A stretch of DNA of 36,832 nt from Candidatus Pacearchaeota archaeon. GTDB taxonomy: Archaea > Nanobdellota > Nanobdellia > Pacearchaeales > GW2011-AR1. Shown piece by piece: positions 18,212 through 27,734 of this stretch. The stretch's first letter is position 1; every line of letters starts with the position of its first letter. Where the stretch lies: positions 1 to 36,832 of the forward strand of contig JAIFVW010000008.1 in the NCBI GenBank assembly GCA_019662115.1, given 5' to 3'. The notes under the pieces were generated by a model. That model saw only the letters and a list, made by a program, of their open reading frames with translations. It was not told the DNA's origin and searched no databases. The translations under genes and the position numbers were made by a program.

Positions 18212-18874
18212 ATGAATACATGGGAAGAAGATCCTAAGAAGGAACTTATCAAAAGTATGAATAAAATGATTAGTTATAATCCTGAAACTCTAATTCCTAA
18301 ATTTCACATTACTACCTTTATGACTGCTTTAAGAGAGCATGGTCGTCGTCCTGGTTTTGGTCTTGGAGACATGGCAGTAAGTTTAGCGCATGAACATGGA
18401 ATTTTAAGTATATCTCCAAAGGGAAACTACAGTATCTCAGGGAAGCTTCCAGGCGCAAATTTTAATCCAATTATCGGAAACATGGTTTATTATTTTGTAA
18501 CTGCAAAACATGCTGAGGAGTATGCGAAATATGCAAAAATGGTTAATAATGTAAGTATTGCAAAAACAGAAGTCTATAGCCTATCTCATCCTTACCATCC
18601 TGGAGCTTTAAACGATGAGGACTGGAGGGATATTAGATTTAAGAAAGAATTTGACAAGGATATTTCTCTTTTGGTACAAATGGAAGGCGAAAAAGTTCTT
18701 AGTCGGGACAATGGATTTCGAGTTGTTAAATCACTTAGGCCCACGACTAATTTTTCTTGCTTTAATCCACATGTTGATTCAAAAATGATGTACTTTACAT
18801 ATAAAGAGGATGCAGATAATTTTATGAAAAGTTTCAAGCCTTCTGGAGCAAAATTAGAGGTCGTAGGACCTTAG
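18212..18874 (+). CDS. Hypothetical protein with possible internal duplication
   Basis: 220-aa ORF; segments MVYYFVTAKHAEEYAKYAK and MMYFTYKEDADNFMKSFK look repeated. Confidence 0.6.
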   Translation: MNTWEEDPKKELIKSMNKMISYNPETLIPKFHITTFMTALREHGRRPGFGLGDMAVSLAHEHGILSISPKGNYSISGKLPGANFNPIIGNMVYYFVTAKHAEEYAKYAKMVNNVSIAKTEVYSLSHPYHPGALNDEDWRDIRFKKEFDKDISLLVQMEGEKVLSRDNGFRVVKSLRPTTNFSCFNPHVDSKMMYFTYKEDADNFMKSFKPSGAKLEVVGP

Positions 18875-19183
18875 TTATCTGTAGACACGCCAGGTATGCT
18901 TGCATTTAAGGCACTTGTAGAATTTGGTTTCTGATTCATCGCTTGCCCTTGTCTGGGTAGTCCAGAAGTATGCGCTGTTATTTCCACACTTTGGGCATTT
19001 TATCTGCACAATGGGATATGTATTGCTTTGATCTTCCTTGATGACTGCAATTGTATCACGTTGGATTATCTTCTCTGATGCCTCAAGCTTGACTTTTTTC
19101 TTTGGCTTGTGCCCGCAACTGGCACATGCTGCCTTGTCCCCCTGAATAAGAATGATTCCCCCGCATTTCTCGCAAAATTCCAT
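18875..19183 (-). CDS. tfs: Transcription factor S (TFIIS/RPB9-like)
   Basis: N-terminal ribbon FCEKCGG...CASCGHK and C-terminal TFIIS ribbon IKCPKCGNNSAYFWTTQTRASDESETKFYKCLKCKHTWR including the acidic DE hairpin. Confidence 0.93.
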   Translation of the reverse strand: MEFCEKCGGIILIQGDKAACASCGHKPKKKVKLEASEKIIQRDTIAVIKEDQSNTYPIVQIKCPKCGNNSAYFWTTQTRASDESETKFYKCLKCKHTWRVYR

Positions 19184-19270
19184 TTTTAAGGATAGTCTAT
19201 GGTCAGGATGTATTGTTTGGAGTTTTTTAAACTTTTGGTTTATAAAGGTTATAAAGAAAAGCGATAAAAT

Positions 19271-19837
19271 TTAGGAACAGAATCCCTGCTGGTCTGGAGA
19301 CTTAAACGGCTCAAAGAAGATAAGTTTTATCCATCCTAAAAGGGGCACTTTTCCAACTGCCTTTCCTATTATATTTTCTGAAGGTATGTTCTCTTCAAGG
19401 CCAGATATCTGATTGTTATTATGATCTCCTTTAGTTCCTAGAGGATCTTCGCTTACAATTCTATGGATAAGAGGATACTGGGTTCCTGCATTGAAGATTA
19501 TTATGTCTCCAGTCTTATAGTTTGATCTTCCCCAGACAAGAACAATGTCTCCTTTGTTCAGTCCTTCCTTCAGAGGAAATGACTCAAACGCGCTTTGGTC
19601 GATTCCACGTGATTCATACCAGGCTGCGTTTCTGCTCCACCAGTCATCAAAAGAAGATTCATGATACATTGAGCATGATTCCACAACAACTAGGGGGAGG
19701 GAGGTTCCTGTAATGAATGAGAGAAGAGGGAAGAAGATTAGCTTGATGAATATTATTATTAGAGCGAATGAAACTATCCATGAAGCCCAGGTATCCTGCT
19801 TCAGAAAATTCCAAAATTTTGCAAGCGTCTCTTTCAT
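19271..19837 (-). CDS. Signal peptidase I (archaeal/ER type)
   Basis: LVVVESCSMYHE (catalytic Ser context), KGDIVLVWG, GDIIIFNAGTQYPLIHRIVS (His in place of Lys), TKGDHNN. Confidence 0.88.
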   Translation of the reverse strand: MKETLAKFWNFLKQDTWASWIVSFALIIIFIKLIFFPLLSFITGTSLPLVVVESCSMYHESSFDDWWSRNAAWYESRGIDQSAFESFPLKEGLNKGDIVLVWGRSNYKTGDIIIFNAGTQYPLIHRIVSEDPLGTKGDHNNNQISGLEENIPSENIIGKAVGKVPLLGWIKLIFFEPFKSPDQQGFCS

Positions 19838-19876
19838 TGCTATTTATAGAGGTTGTGTTTTTTAAATGCTATTATA

Positions 19877-19947
19877 TGCGGCGTACGGGAATTGAACCCG
19901 TCTCTTAAGCTTGGGAAGCTTACATACTACCGATATACTAACGCCGC
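19877..19947 (-). tRNA. tRNA-Gly(CCC)
   Basis: Minus strand GCGGCGTTAGTATATCGGTAGTATGTAAGCTTCCCAAGCTTAAGAGACGGGTTCAATTCCCGTACGCCGCA; loop TTCCCAA; 7-bp acceptor stem GCGGCGT/ACGCCGC. Confidence 0.93.
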
Positions 19948-19970
19948 TTAAAATTGGGTGAGAATTAGGG

Positions 19971-20381
19971 TTAATAATTCTTGTTCTTTATCCAGTCGTA
20001 GGTTGCCAGGCTTGAGATTAGAATCATTGTCAGGTCGACAACTAGGCAGGTTGAACATATCTTTTTGAGAACAAAGAACTGTATAATTAAGAAATAAATT
20101 GAGAAGAATGCTCCTATTTTTGCTAGCGCCACAAAGACAAATTGATTTTTCCTGTTCTTTTGAGCAAGCAAATAAAGAATGAGCAATAATACGAATGAAA
20201 TAAATCCAAAAGTGCTTACTTTTATTCCCAGAAGATTGCCGTAAACTGAATGCTGGACCTCTGAGCAGCCTGAGCCAAAGATGCAAGTTGCTTCCTGGTG
20301 ATAGTCTCCCCATAGTATAGAACCTGTAAGAATTAGCTCTGCAACAATCAGAATTAGTATTAGGCCTTGAATATATCTCAT
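19971..20381 (-). CDS. Vitamin K epoxide reductase (VKOR) family protein
   Basis: CIFGSGCSEVQHSVYGNLLGIKVSTFGF and the C-x-x-C ICSTCLVVDL in a TM bundle. Confidence 0.9.
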   Translation of the reverse strand: MRYIQGLILILIVAELILTGSILWGDYHQEATCIFGSGCSEVQHSVYGNLLGIKVSTFGFISFVLLLILYLLAQKNRKNQFVFVALAKIGAFFSIYFLIIQFFVLKKICSTCLVVDLTMILISSLATYDWIKNKNY

Positions 20382-20403
20382 TTATCTTATTGTAATAGAA
20401 TGT

Positions 20404-20796
20404 TTAAGAATATTGTCTTTTAGGTAGGCTCCATACATGCATGTTTTCTTGCTTGCATGGCTCAAGACTATCTGCTATTTTTTGCAACAATCCTTTTGAC
20501 TCATCTTTGTCTGGACTTGCTACTTCCAATTGAACCTTGCCTAGAAAAGTCTTTCTGTTTTTTGACCATATACGATAGTGCTTTAACACTACTATGGAAT
20601 TTTCTCCTATGTATGTCACACCATAGGTATCAAAGTTTGGCAAAGTCATTGATTGTTGGCTGAATTCATTACGAATTTTCGGATCTGAGCTATAATAATC
20701 TTTTATAGCTCCTCTTGTATAATCCATTACTTTTATCCTCTGTTTGGAAAAATCATCAACCCTTTGAAAACTAATCGTACGTATTTTCGAGTACAT
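20404..20796 (-). CDS. Hypothetical protein
   Basis: 130-aa ORF between annotated genes, not overlapped by a better candidate; no family recognised. Confidence 0.5.
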   Translation of the reverse strand: MYSKIRTISFQRVDDFSKQRIKVMDYTRGAIKDYYSSDPKIRNEFSQQSMTLPNFDTYGVTYIGENSIVVLKHYRIWSKNRKTFLGKVQLEVASPDKDESKGLLQKIADSLEPCKQENMHVWSLPKRQYS

Positions 20797-20872
20797 CTAC
20801 GGTTTTAATAAATGAAGTTTAAAAGCATTTGTTCACCACAAAAGATATAAAGTTCTTGGCTAGTATATTATC

Positions 20873-21325
20873 ATGGCGAAGAAAAATCCACAAAATTATC
20901 AGTTAAAAAAAGCTCCAAAAACCCAAAGCAAGCATGTGCGTCTTGGACTTCAGCAGTCCCCGGATAATCCGGATCTGGGCCGATATACTTTCATTATTGT
21001 TGATAGGAGAAATCCTGAAACGATTGATGATATTTTAAGAAACGAATTGGTAAAAAACATATCCTATGGGGGACTAGGAACTATTAGAGGTCATGAAGGC
21101 AATCAGAGCGAATTTACCTTAAAGATGAATGGATATAAGGGAATTATTAGAACTTATGAAGCCCAGGTTAATTTATTTACCGTTAAGAATATCCTTGTTA
21201 AAATGGGAATGCCCTTTTACATTGATCCTTTCTTGCAAGAAGGCGTGAAAAAGCCTAAGGGGATGAGAGAGTTGCCACAGGCCGGAATTGAAACATATGC
21301 TTCTGTTCTTTATGAGCGCAAATAA
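20873..21325 (+). CDS. Hypothetical protein
   Basis: 150-aa ORF with ATG start (MAKKNPQNYQLKKAPKTQSKHVRLGLQQSPDNPDLGRYTFIIVDRRN); no family recognised. Confidence 0.6.
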   Translation: MAKKNPQNYQLKKAPKTQSKHVRLGLQQSPDNPDLGRYTFIIVDRRNPETIDDILRNELVKNISYGGLGTIRGHEGNQSEFTLKMNGYKGIIRTYEAQVNLFTVKNILVKMGMPFYIDPFLQEGVKKPKGMRELPQAGIETYASVLYERK

Positions 21326-21361
21326 TTAGTTTTATAAACGAGGTTTTTCTTGAGTTTTTAA

Positions 21362-21436
21362 GATCCCGTAGCTCAGCCTGGTTAGAGCACTACTCTGATA
21401 CGGTAGGGGTCCCAAGTTCAAATCTTGGCGGGATCA
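21362..21436 (+). tRNA. tRNA-Ile(GAT)
   Basis: GATCCCGTAGCTCAGCCTGGTTAGAGCACTACTCTGATACGGTAGGGGTCCCAAGTTCAAATCTTGGCGGGATCA; loop CTGATAC; acceptor GATCCCG/CGGGATC. Confidence 0.95.
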
Positions 21437-21509
21437 CTTTCATAGAAAGATTTAATTTTATATATTAATTAAAATTTTTGAGAAAATAAAGACTTTTATA
21501 AAATAAACA

Positions 21510-22154
21510 TTACTGATCTTCTTCTAACTTAAATTCAACAAGGACTTTGTTCTTATCAACTATACATTTCTTTAGAGGAAGGCTAATTGGGATATTCTTG
21601 ATATAAATCTTCTTTGATCCGATAGCTTTTATCTCATATCCCTGCTCTAGCTTTGAGACAAATATATCCTGATTTGATTCAACACCCGGAGTTATTAATT
21701 CATAAATTACTTTGTCGCTTAATCTTCTTACTGATGAAGTTTTTGCTGTTGCTCTTGGAAGAGATGCCATTTTTTCAAGCTGGGCAGAGGTTATTTCCTT
21801 CTGAGGAGTTGATTTTTTCTCAGCCGGCTGAAGAGGGCCATTGATTTTTATCTTTATTCCATTAGGGAGGCTTCGTACTTCAGTTTTTTCCATTTCCCTA
21901 ATTTGTTTGTCAAGGCTTTTTGCGAGATTATTAACAAGAGAACCAATTATTTTTTCAGTTATGCCGAATCCTCCTAGCACATTCTTGTTGATTTCCTCGT
22001 CGATAGCATCATTTCTACCTAGCATGCCGAAGTCACGCATTTCATTCTCTTTGCTTAGTAGGTTAAAGCCGCAATACGGGCAGAAGCTGAACTTATTCTC
22101 AACCTTCGAGCTGCATGATTCGCACTTTACCTTTTCTTTCTTTCCAAAAAACAT
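21510..22154 (-). CDS. Zinc-ribbon protein with C-terminal Hsp20/CS-like domain
   Basis: CESCSSKVENKFSFCPYCGFNLL ribbon; C-terminal IFVSKLEQGYEIKAIGSKKIYIKNIPISLPLKKCIVDKNKVLVEFKL resembles a small beta-sandwich domain. Confidence 0.6.
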   Translation of the reverse strand: MFFGKKEKVKCESCSSKVENKFSFCPYCGFNLLSKENEMRDFGMLGRNDAIDEEINKNVLGGFGITEKIIGSLVNNLAKSLDKQIREMEKTEVRSLPNGIKIKINGPLQPAEKKSTPQKEITSAQLEKMASLPRATAKTSSVRRLSDKVIYELITPGVESNQDIFVSKLEQGYEIKAIGSKKIYIKNIPISLPLKKCIVDKNKVLVEFKLEEDQ

Positions 22155-22178
22155 AGTTTTTTCACGACGGCTGAACTT

Positions 22179-23555
22179 TTAAATCTTCCGTATCTTCTTA
22201 ACAGCAGGAGTTAATTCCCACCCAACTTCTATATGGTTGTTTTTAAATGGGTGAGCCAGGTGGACGTGTGCTGCAACCTTCTTGTGCTTTGTTCCTTCAG
22301 TTTCATGCAGTTTTGGAAGGAAAACAAGAGCAACTAATAATCTTGCAGCAGAAGCCACTACAAAAATGAAGAGATATGCACTATTCATTAGTGTTATCGG
22401 AATTTTTTGAATTATGACTCCTCCTATAATTGATCCAATGAAAGTTCCTATACCTATTATAAGATTTAACACTGCTACTCCCTCTCCTCTTTGCTCTTCT
22501 GGGATATTGCTGTAAGTATAATTTGTCAGTGCAATAGTAAGTGCAGCGTTTGCAATACCGGCAACTAATTGCGGAACAAAGATCAACCAGTAAGGGTTTG
22601 AATTGATTATCCATAATAATGGAGTGAACACAAATCCTATATTTGCAAGCCAGAGAAGCGTTTTGTTTCCTTTGTTGTCGGATATTTTTCCAATCAATGG
22701 GGTGAATAAAAGATAGAAAAGGGAAGAGGAGATTGTAATGAATATATACCATTTATAGCTGAAATCAAGCTCATTAAGCATGTATACCGCAAAGAAAGGG
22801 CTTGCGATCATGAGTGCAATATTAAAGAACAACTGATAATATACAAATTTTGAAAAATCCTTATTCTGCTTCAGAACCTGTTTGAATGAAATGCGATATT
22901 TTTCTCTAGGCCTTAAGTGAGGAGCATATTGCCTATGAAATATATGAAATGAAACAAGACGGAAGATACATGCTAGGACAAATAAGACTGCAAATCCTAG
23001 GAACAAATATGGAGAATTTTGAAGATTATCCATAATAAGAAGAGCAATCACAACTGCTGAAAGCTCTACTACACCAGTTATTAGATTCCTTCGGCTGAAA
23101 TATTTTCCTCTTTCATGTTCTGGAACTAGGTCTCCCATCCATGAGAACCAGGGAGGGTGTGCAATTCCTCCAAAGGTTACCAATAGAGTGTATCCAATGA
23201 TAAGAGAGTATACTAGTGGGGTAAGTGGGACAAGTGATTTGTAGGCGAGAAGTGCGACAATTGCAAGAGGCAACCACATTAATGCCTGCCAAAGAACTGA
23301 AACAAGGACGATCCTTTTTCTGCTGTACTTTTCCATAAGCTTGCTTCCCCAAAGCTGAGCTGCTGGAGAAACTATTCCTGAAAGAGCGCTAAGAACTCCT
23401 ATATGAAAGGCATTTGCCTTTAATGCTAGAGCAAAGGGAGTTAGATAAGAGCTTGAAATGCCTGTAGAAAAACTATTTGCAGAGCCTTCCTTAATACTTA
23501 TATTGAGAGCCTCCTCTCTAAGCTTTCGCTCTTCCGCATCAACTCTTTTTTGCAT
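22179..23555 (-). CDS. Major facilitator superfamily transporter
   Basis: About 12 hydrophobic helices; AHPPWFSWMGDLVPEHERGKYFSRRN and YSNIPEEQRGEGVAVLN MFS-type loops. Confidence 0.88.
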   Translation of the reverse strand: MQKRVDAEERKLREEALNISIKEGSANSFSTGISSSYLTPFALALKANAFHIGVLSALSGIVSPAAQLWGSKLMEKYSRKRIVLVSVLWQALMWLPLAIVALLAYKSLVPLTPLVYSLIIGYTLLVTFGGIAHPPWFSWMGDLVPEHERGKYFSRRNLITGVVELSAVVIALLIMDNLQNSPYLFLGFAVLFVLACIFRLVSFHIFHRQYAPHLRPREKYRISFKQVLKQNKDFSKFVYYQLFFNIALMIASPFFAVYMLNELDFSYKWYIFITISSSLFYLLFTPLIGKISDNKGNKTLLWLANIGFVFTPLLWIINSNPYWLIFVPQLVAGIANAALTIALTNYTYSNIPEEQRGEGVAVLNLIIGIGTFIGSIIGGVIIQKIPITLMNSAYLFIFVVASAARLLVALVFLPKLHETEGTKHKKVAAHVHLAHPFKNNHIEVGWELTPAVKKIRKI

Positions 23556-23591
23556 TTCAACACGAAATGAAATTAATTAATAAAGGTTTGC

Positions 23592-24521
23592 TCAGAGGTT
23601 TAAATCTGGTTTAAAATCATGTTTTCTAAAATTCTTCTTAAGTCCTGTCCAATACCTTCTCACACTATTGATTATTCCTTTACTTTTTATTGAATATTCT
23701 TGATTTCCCTTTTCAGATTCCGGGATTACATGCACCATTAAAGCAGCCATAGAATCTTCGAGAAAGTATGGTTGAATTTGAAGAGTCCTTTCTTTATCGC
23801 GAATTGTTGTCCTGTGCCCTTTTTCGAGTCTATGCCATACGGATTTATCTTTTTTTAGATTTTCAGGAGCTGAAGAGAGATCTTTGTAGTCTCTCTGAAA
23901 TGTTGGAGAGGCAAAATCTAGATAATGTTTATCTCCGCTCTTTACATAAACTGCGAATGGCAAATCTGAATTTTCTCTTGATTGAAGAAGTATTTTCAAT
24001 GCGTTGCTAATGTGGTCTATTTTCAATTTTGTATTTTCTTCCTGAACTCTTTCATAACTGTCAAATAGAAGGTTGTAATTATGCGCCAGAGATTCATTTA
24101 TATTTAGCTCTCTGAACTTATCTCTGTCTAATATTCGAGTTAGACGCTTTTGCCATGCACCCATCATTTGATTTCGAGAGATTTCCAATATCTCCTGAGA
24201 GGCGTCATAAGATATTTGAGCTGCCTCTTTAGCTCCTTGTATGATCTTGTTGCATCTTTCTCTATCTCTTTTCCAGGATTTTCTCTCTTCCTCTATTTCT
24301 TCAATAGCATTTTCTAGACTAATTATTGTATCACGAGAGGAATGGTACTCTCTTTCAAAGGCTTCTGCTCTTGCTCTCTCCATCTCTTTTTCCTTCTTTT
24401 CTTTTGAAAGATCCTCTTTATTCTTATTATTAGAGGATTGCAGATTTCTATAGGTAGGGCTATATTTGACGGCAATATAGTCTGCAAGCTTCATTGTAAT
24501 ATCTCTTACTCTCTTTATCAT
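23592..24521 (-). CDS. Coiled-coil protein with possible C-terminal PAS-like domain
   Basis: Long charged helix (KEEKKEKEMERARAEAFEREYHSSRDTIISLENAIEEIEEERKSWKRDRER), then LPFAVYVKSGDKHYLDFASPTFQRDY. Start placed at ATG 24521 by promoter geometry. Confidence 0.6.
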   Translation of the reverse strand: MIKRVRDITMKLADYIAVKYSPTYRNLQSSNNKNKEDLSKEKKEKEMERARAEAFEREYHSSRDTIISLENAIEEIEEERKSWKRDRERCNKIIQGAKEAAQISYDASQEILEISRNQMMGAWQKRLTRILDRDKFRELNINESLAHNYNLLFDSYERVQEENTKLKIDHISNALKILLQSRENSDLPFAVYVKSGDKHYLDFASPTFQRDYKDLSSAPENLKKDKSVWHRLEKGHRTTIRDKERTLQIQPYFLEDSMAALMVHVIPESEKGNQEYSIKSKGIINSVRRYWTGLKKNFRKHDFKPDLNL

Positions 24522-24555
24522 ATACATTTTATAAGACAATAAGATTTAAATACTT

Positions 24556-24577
24556 GTATACACGTAGTTGTGTATAC
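24556..24577. promoter_or_regulatory. Perfect inverted repeat GTATACAC-N6-GTGTATAC, candidate operator
   Basis: 8-bp arms 24556-24563 and 24570-24577, just downstream of the TATA-like TTTAAATA (24545-24552). Confidence 0.6.
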
Positions 24578-24585
24578 TTACCGAT

Positions 24586-24948
24586 ATGACTGATATATTT
24601 GATACAACTATTGTCTGCAAGACATGCAAGAAAGAAATGCAGCCGGCGTTAGTTGAGCGCTCTGGCCTTGAATTAAGGGCCGTTGAATGCCCTGAATGCC
24701 ATGATACGGTTATTCATCCGGCAGATTTAAATTCTTTCGAGCACTTCAATACATTGAAAGGAAAAACTTTCAGTGTCAAGCTGCGTATGGTTGGAAACAG
24801 CCACGCAATCAGCATTCCAAAAGAGATTGTTGATTTTGTCCATGAGATGAGACAGGTTGAAAAAGATATGGATGACATGGTAAAGTTATGCTTTGAGGAC
24901 TTTGGACGCCTAAGTGTCCGGTTCGGGAATTTTAACAATGAAAGATGA
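24586..24948 (+). CDS. Zinc-ribbon + SpoVT/AbrB-like DNA-binding protein
   Basis: VCKTCKKEM...VECPECHD ribbon; SVKLRMVGNSHAISIPKEIVDFV AbrB-like swapped hairpin. ORF-track start 24568 is a TTG inside the palindrome; ATG 24586 preferred. Confidence 0.75.
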   Translation: MTDIFDTTIVCKTCKKEMQPALVERSGLELRAVECPECHDTVIHPADLNSFEHFNTLKGKTFSVKLRMVGNSHAISIPKEIVDFVHEMRQVEKDMDDMVKLCFEDFGRLSVRFGNFNNER

Positions 24949-27232
24949 TAATACAATAAAAGAAGTACGACTAAAAGTCGTTGAAGCGCTCCAGGATGAT
25001 GTTTACAAAGGAGTGGCAAGAATTGACCCTCAGCTGATGAAGGCTTTGGGCCTAGCGAGAGGAGATATTATTTCTATTAAGGGTGGGAGAGAGACTGTTG
25101 CCGTAGTTGACAGAGCATATCCTGCTGATGTAGGAGAGAAAATAATTCGTATTGATGGACTTATTAGAAGGAATGCAAGAACCGGAGTTGGAGAACAGGT
25201 AGTTGTCAGGAAGGCAATTTCTAAACCTGCAACAAAAGTTTCTATTGCTCCTGCGCAGCAGGGAGTTACTATTCATGGCGATCCTGAAATGTTCAAGAAT
25301 GGACTTCTGGGAAGAGCGGTAACAAAAGGAGATATCATTTCTCTCGGCGGAGTCCAAAGGAGAAGAGACATGATGAATGAAGGATTCCCAGACATATTTA
25401 ATGACCTAAATGAATTATTCGGGCAGAACTTTGGGTTCCAGGGATTCCAGCAGATTAAGTTTTTAGTAGCCTCTACAACTCCGGGAGGGCCTGCTATAAT
25501 TAACGAAGACACAGAAATCATACTCAATTCTAAATCAGTAGATGTTGCCGAAGAAACTGTTCCTGATGTAACTTACGAAGATATTGGAGGATTGACTGAT
25601 GAGGTAAAGAAGATAAGAGAAATGGTCGAGCTTCCATTGAAACATCCTGAAGTTTTCGATAAGTTAGGCATTGAGCCTCCGAAAGGAGTCTTACTTCATG
25701 GCCCTCCAGGAACTGGTAAAACTTTACTTGCAAAAGCAGTAGCTAATGAGTCGGAGGCTAACTTCATACTTCTTAACGGCCCTGAAATCATGAGCAAGTT
25801 CTACGGAGAATCTGAAAAGAAGATAAGAGATATTTTCGAGGACGCGGAAAAGAATGCTCCTTCTATCGTATTCATAGATGAGATCGACGCTATTGCTCCC
25901 AAGAGAGAGGAAGTCCAGGGAGAGGTTGAAAGAAGAGTTGTTTCCCAGTTATTGACAATGATGGATGGATTAAAGTCTAGGGGAAGAGTCATAGTAATCG
26001 GAGCAACTAACAGAGTTAATTCTATAGATCCTGCATTAAGAAGACCTGGAAGATTTGACAGGGAAATAGAAATTTCTGTTCCTGACAAAGATGGAAGGCT
26101 AAATATCTTAAAGATTCACACGAGAACAATGCCCTTATTCAAAGACGTTAATCTGCAATACCTTGCAGCAAAGACTCATGGATTTGTGGGAGCGGATCTT
26201 GCAGCACTGACAAAAGAAGCTGCAATGAACGTTCTTAGAAAATTACTTCCTGACTTAAAGCTAGAAGACAATGAACCTATTCCTTCTGAAGTTCTAGACA
26301 AGATTGTTATTCGTGCTGAGGATTTTGAAGAGTCTCTTAAAGTTGTAAGACCTAGCGCCATGCGTGAAGTTCTTGTAGAAACTCCGACAATTGGATGGGA
26401 TGATATAGGAGGTTTGGAGAGAACTAAGGTTTCTTTGAGAGAGGCTGTTGAGCTTCCATTGAAACATCCTGAGAGTTTCAAGAGGTTGGGAATAAGACCT
26501 CCAAGAGGAATACTTTTATATGGCCCTCCAGGAACTGGTAAAACTTTACTTGCAAAAGCAGTAGCCAAGGAAAGCGAGGCTAATTTCATTCAGGTCAAGG
26601 GACCTTCACTTCTTTCCATGTGGGTAGGAAAATCCGAAGAGGGAGTAAGAAAGGTATTCGAGAGAGCAAGACAGGTGTCTCCATGCATTGTATTCTTCGA
26701 CGAAATTGATGCTCTAGCTGGAAGAAGAGGAATTGAATCTGGAACTAAGGTTACAGAGAGAGTACTAAATCAATTACTAGCTGAAATGGATGGATTAGAG
26801 GATTTGAAAGATGTTACAGTGATAGGAGCAACTAACAGGCCTGACATGATCGATCCCGCTTTATTGCGACCTGGAAGATTTGACAGGATTATATTAGTTG
26901 ATGTCCCAGATGCTGAAAGCAGAAAGAAGATATTAGATGTCCATTTGAAGAATACTCCTCTTGCACAAGATGTTAAGGTAGATGAGCTTGTTGTCCATAC
27001 AGAAGGATTTGTAGGAGCAGATATTGAAGGACTTGTAAGAGAGGCAGCTCTAACTGCTCTGAGAAGAGATCAAAATGCAAAAGTAGTCACCAAGCCAGAC
27101 TTTGATGATGCGTTCAAGAAGGTCAAGCCTTCAGTTTCTCCAGACACAGCAAAGAGATACAAGAAGATGGAAGACTATTATCTCAAGAATGCTAAGGCAG
27201 GCATAGAACTAGGCCCAATATATACTGGTTAA
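24938..27232 (+). CDS. cdc48: Cdc48/VCP-type AAA+ ATPase (VAT)
   Basis: Double-psi barrel N-domain and two AAA domains ([21 protein letters not shown]...[33 protein letters not shown]...[13 protein letters not shown]). ATG 24938 preferred over GTG 24914. Confidence 0.97.
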   Translation: MKDDNTIKEVRLKVVEALQDDVYKGVARIDPQLMKALGLARGDIISIKGGRETVAVVDRAYPADVGEKIIRIDGLIRRNARTGVGEQVVVRKAISKPATKVSIAPAQQGVTIHGDPEMFKNGLLGRAVTKGDIISLGGVQRRRDMMNEGFPDIFNDLNELFGQNFGFQGFQQIKFLVASTTPGGPAIINEDTEIILNSKSVDVAEETVPDVTYEDIGGLTDEVKKIREMVELPLKHPEVFDKLGIEPPKGVLLHGPPGTGKTLLAKAVANESEANFILLNGPEIMSKFYGESEKKIRDIFEDAEKNAPSIVFIDEIDAIAPKREEVQGEVERRVVSQLLTMMDGLKSRGRVIVIGATNRVNSIDPALRRPGRFDREIEISVPDKDGRLNILKIHTRTMPLFKDVNLQYLAAKTHGFVGADLAALTKEAAMNVLRKLLPDLKLEDNEPIPSEVLDKIVIRAEDFEESLKVVRPSAMREVLVETPTIGWDDIGGLERTKVSLREAVELPLKHPESFKRLGIRPPRGILLYGPPGTGKTLLAKAVAKESEANFIQVKGPSLLSMWVGKSEEGVRKVFERARQVSPCIVFFDEIDALAGRRGIESGTKVTERVLNQLLAEMDGLEDLKDVTVIGATNRPDMIDPALLRPGRFDRIILVDVPDAESRKKILDVHLKNTPLAQDVKVDELVVHTEGFVGADIEGLVREAALTALRRDQNAKVVTKPDFDDAFKKVKPSVSPDTAKRYKKMEDYYLKNAKAGIELGPIYTG

Positions 27233-27269
27233 TAGAAATACTTATAATTTCTTTTTTTCTTTGATTCAC

Positions 27270-27734
27270 ATGGGTGGGCCTATTACTAATTCAAAAGCAG
27301 AGATATTGAAAGCAGTTGAAGGGCGTCTTAGTGCAAAAGGATATGTTTCCATAGGGGCTTTGCCTGCGTCAATAACTGATTCTTTTTTCTATGTGAATAA
27401 AAGTTTAGCTATGGGGAACAGAGAGAAATTTTTTGATGTTGGTTTAAGCAATACGGCAGACCCTTGCCAGTACAACTTATCGGTTGGACTAAGATTGTCT
27501 AAAGACAATGTGTCAGTAAGTTATTTATTCTCTAATAAGATCTTTCAATTTGCTGTGCATCCATTACAGTCATTTAGATGGGCGAGGAAAGAGTCACTAG
27601 GAATTGAATATTTAGCTGATGGCGTTATTCTTTTTGCTAACGAAAATCCTTCCAAGATTGGAGAGAGTTTGGCCTCTATGATTGATTATATAAAAGAGTA
27701 CTCTAAAAATTATGGGCTTGCCAAAAGGATTTAG
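27270..27734 (+). CDS. Hypothetical protein
   Basis: 154-aa ORF with ATG at 27270 (ORF track uses TTG 27261); no family recognised. Confidence 0.6.
   Translation: MGGPITNSKAEILKAVEGRLSAKGYVSIGALPASITDSFFYVNKSLAMGNREKFFDVGLSNTADPCQYNLSVGLRLSKDNVSVSYLFSNKIFQFAVHPLQSFRWARKESLGIEYLADGVILFANENPSKIGESLASMIDYIKEYSKNYGLAKRI

Noticed and set aside
19948-20313. 121-aa minus-strand ORF
   Set aside because: Alternative frame of the VKOR gene 19971..20381, which has clear family motifs.
21436-21510. AT-rich self-complementary stretch after tRNA-Ile (AATTTTA...TAAAATT)
   Set aside because: Arms are almost pure A/T in an AT-rich spacer; likely chance or a simple T-rich terminator.
22381-23352. Minus-strand ORFs 22381..22752 and 23113..23352
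   Set aside because: Alternative frames within the MFS transporter gene.
25052-26589. Minus-strand ORFs antisense to cdc48
   Set aside because: Shadow ORFs of a highly conserved gene.
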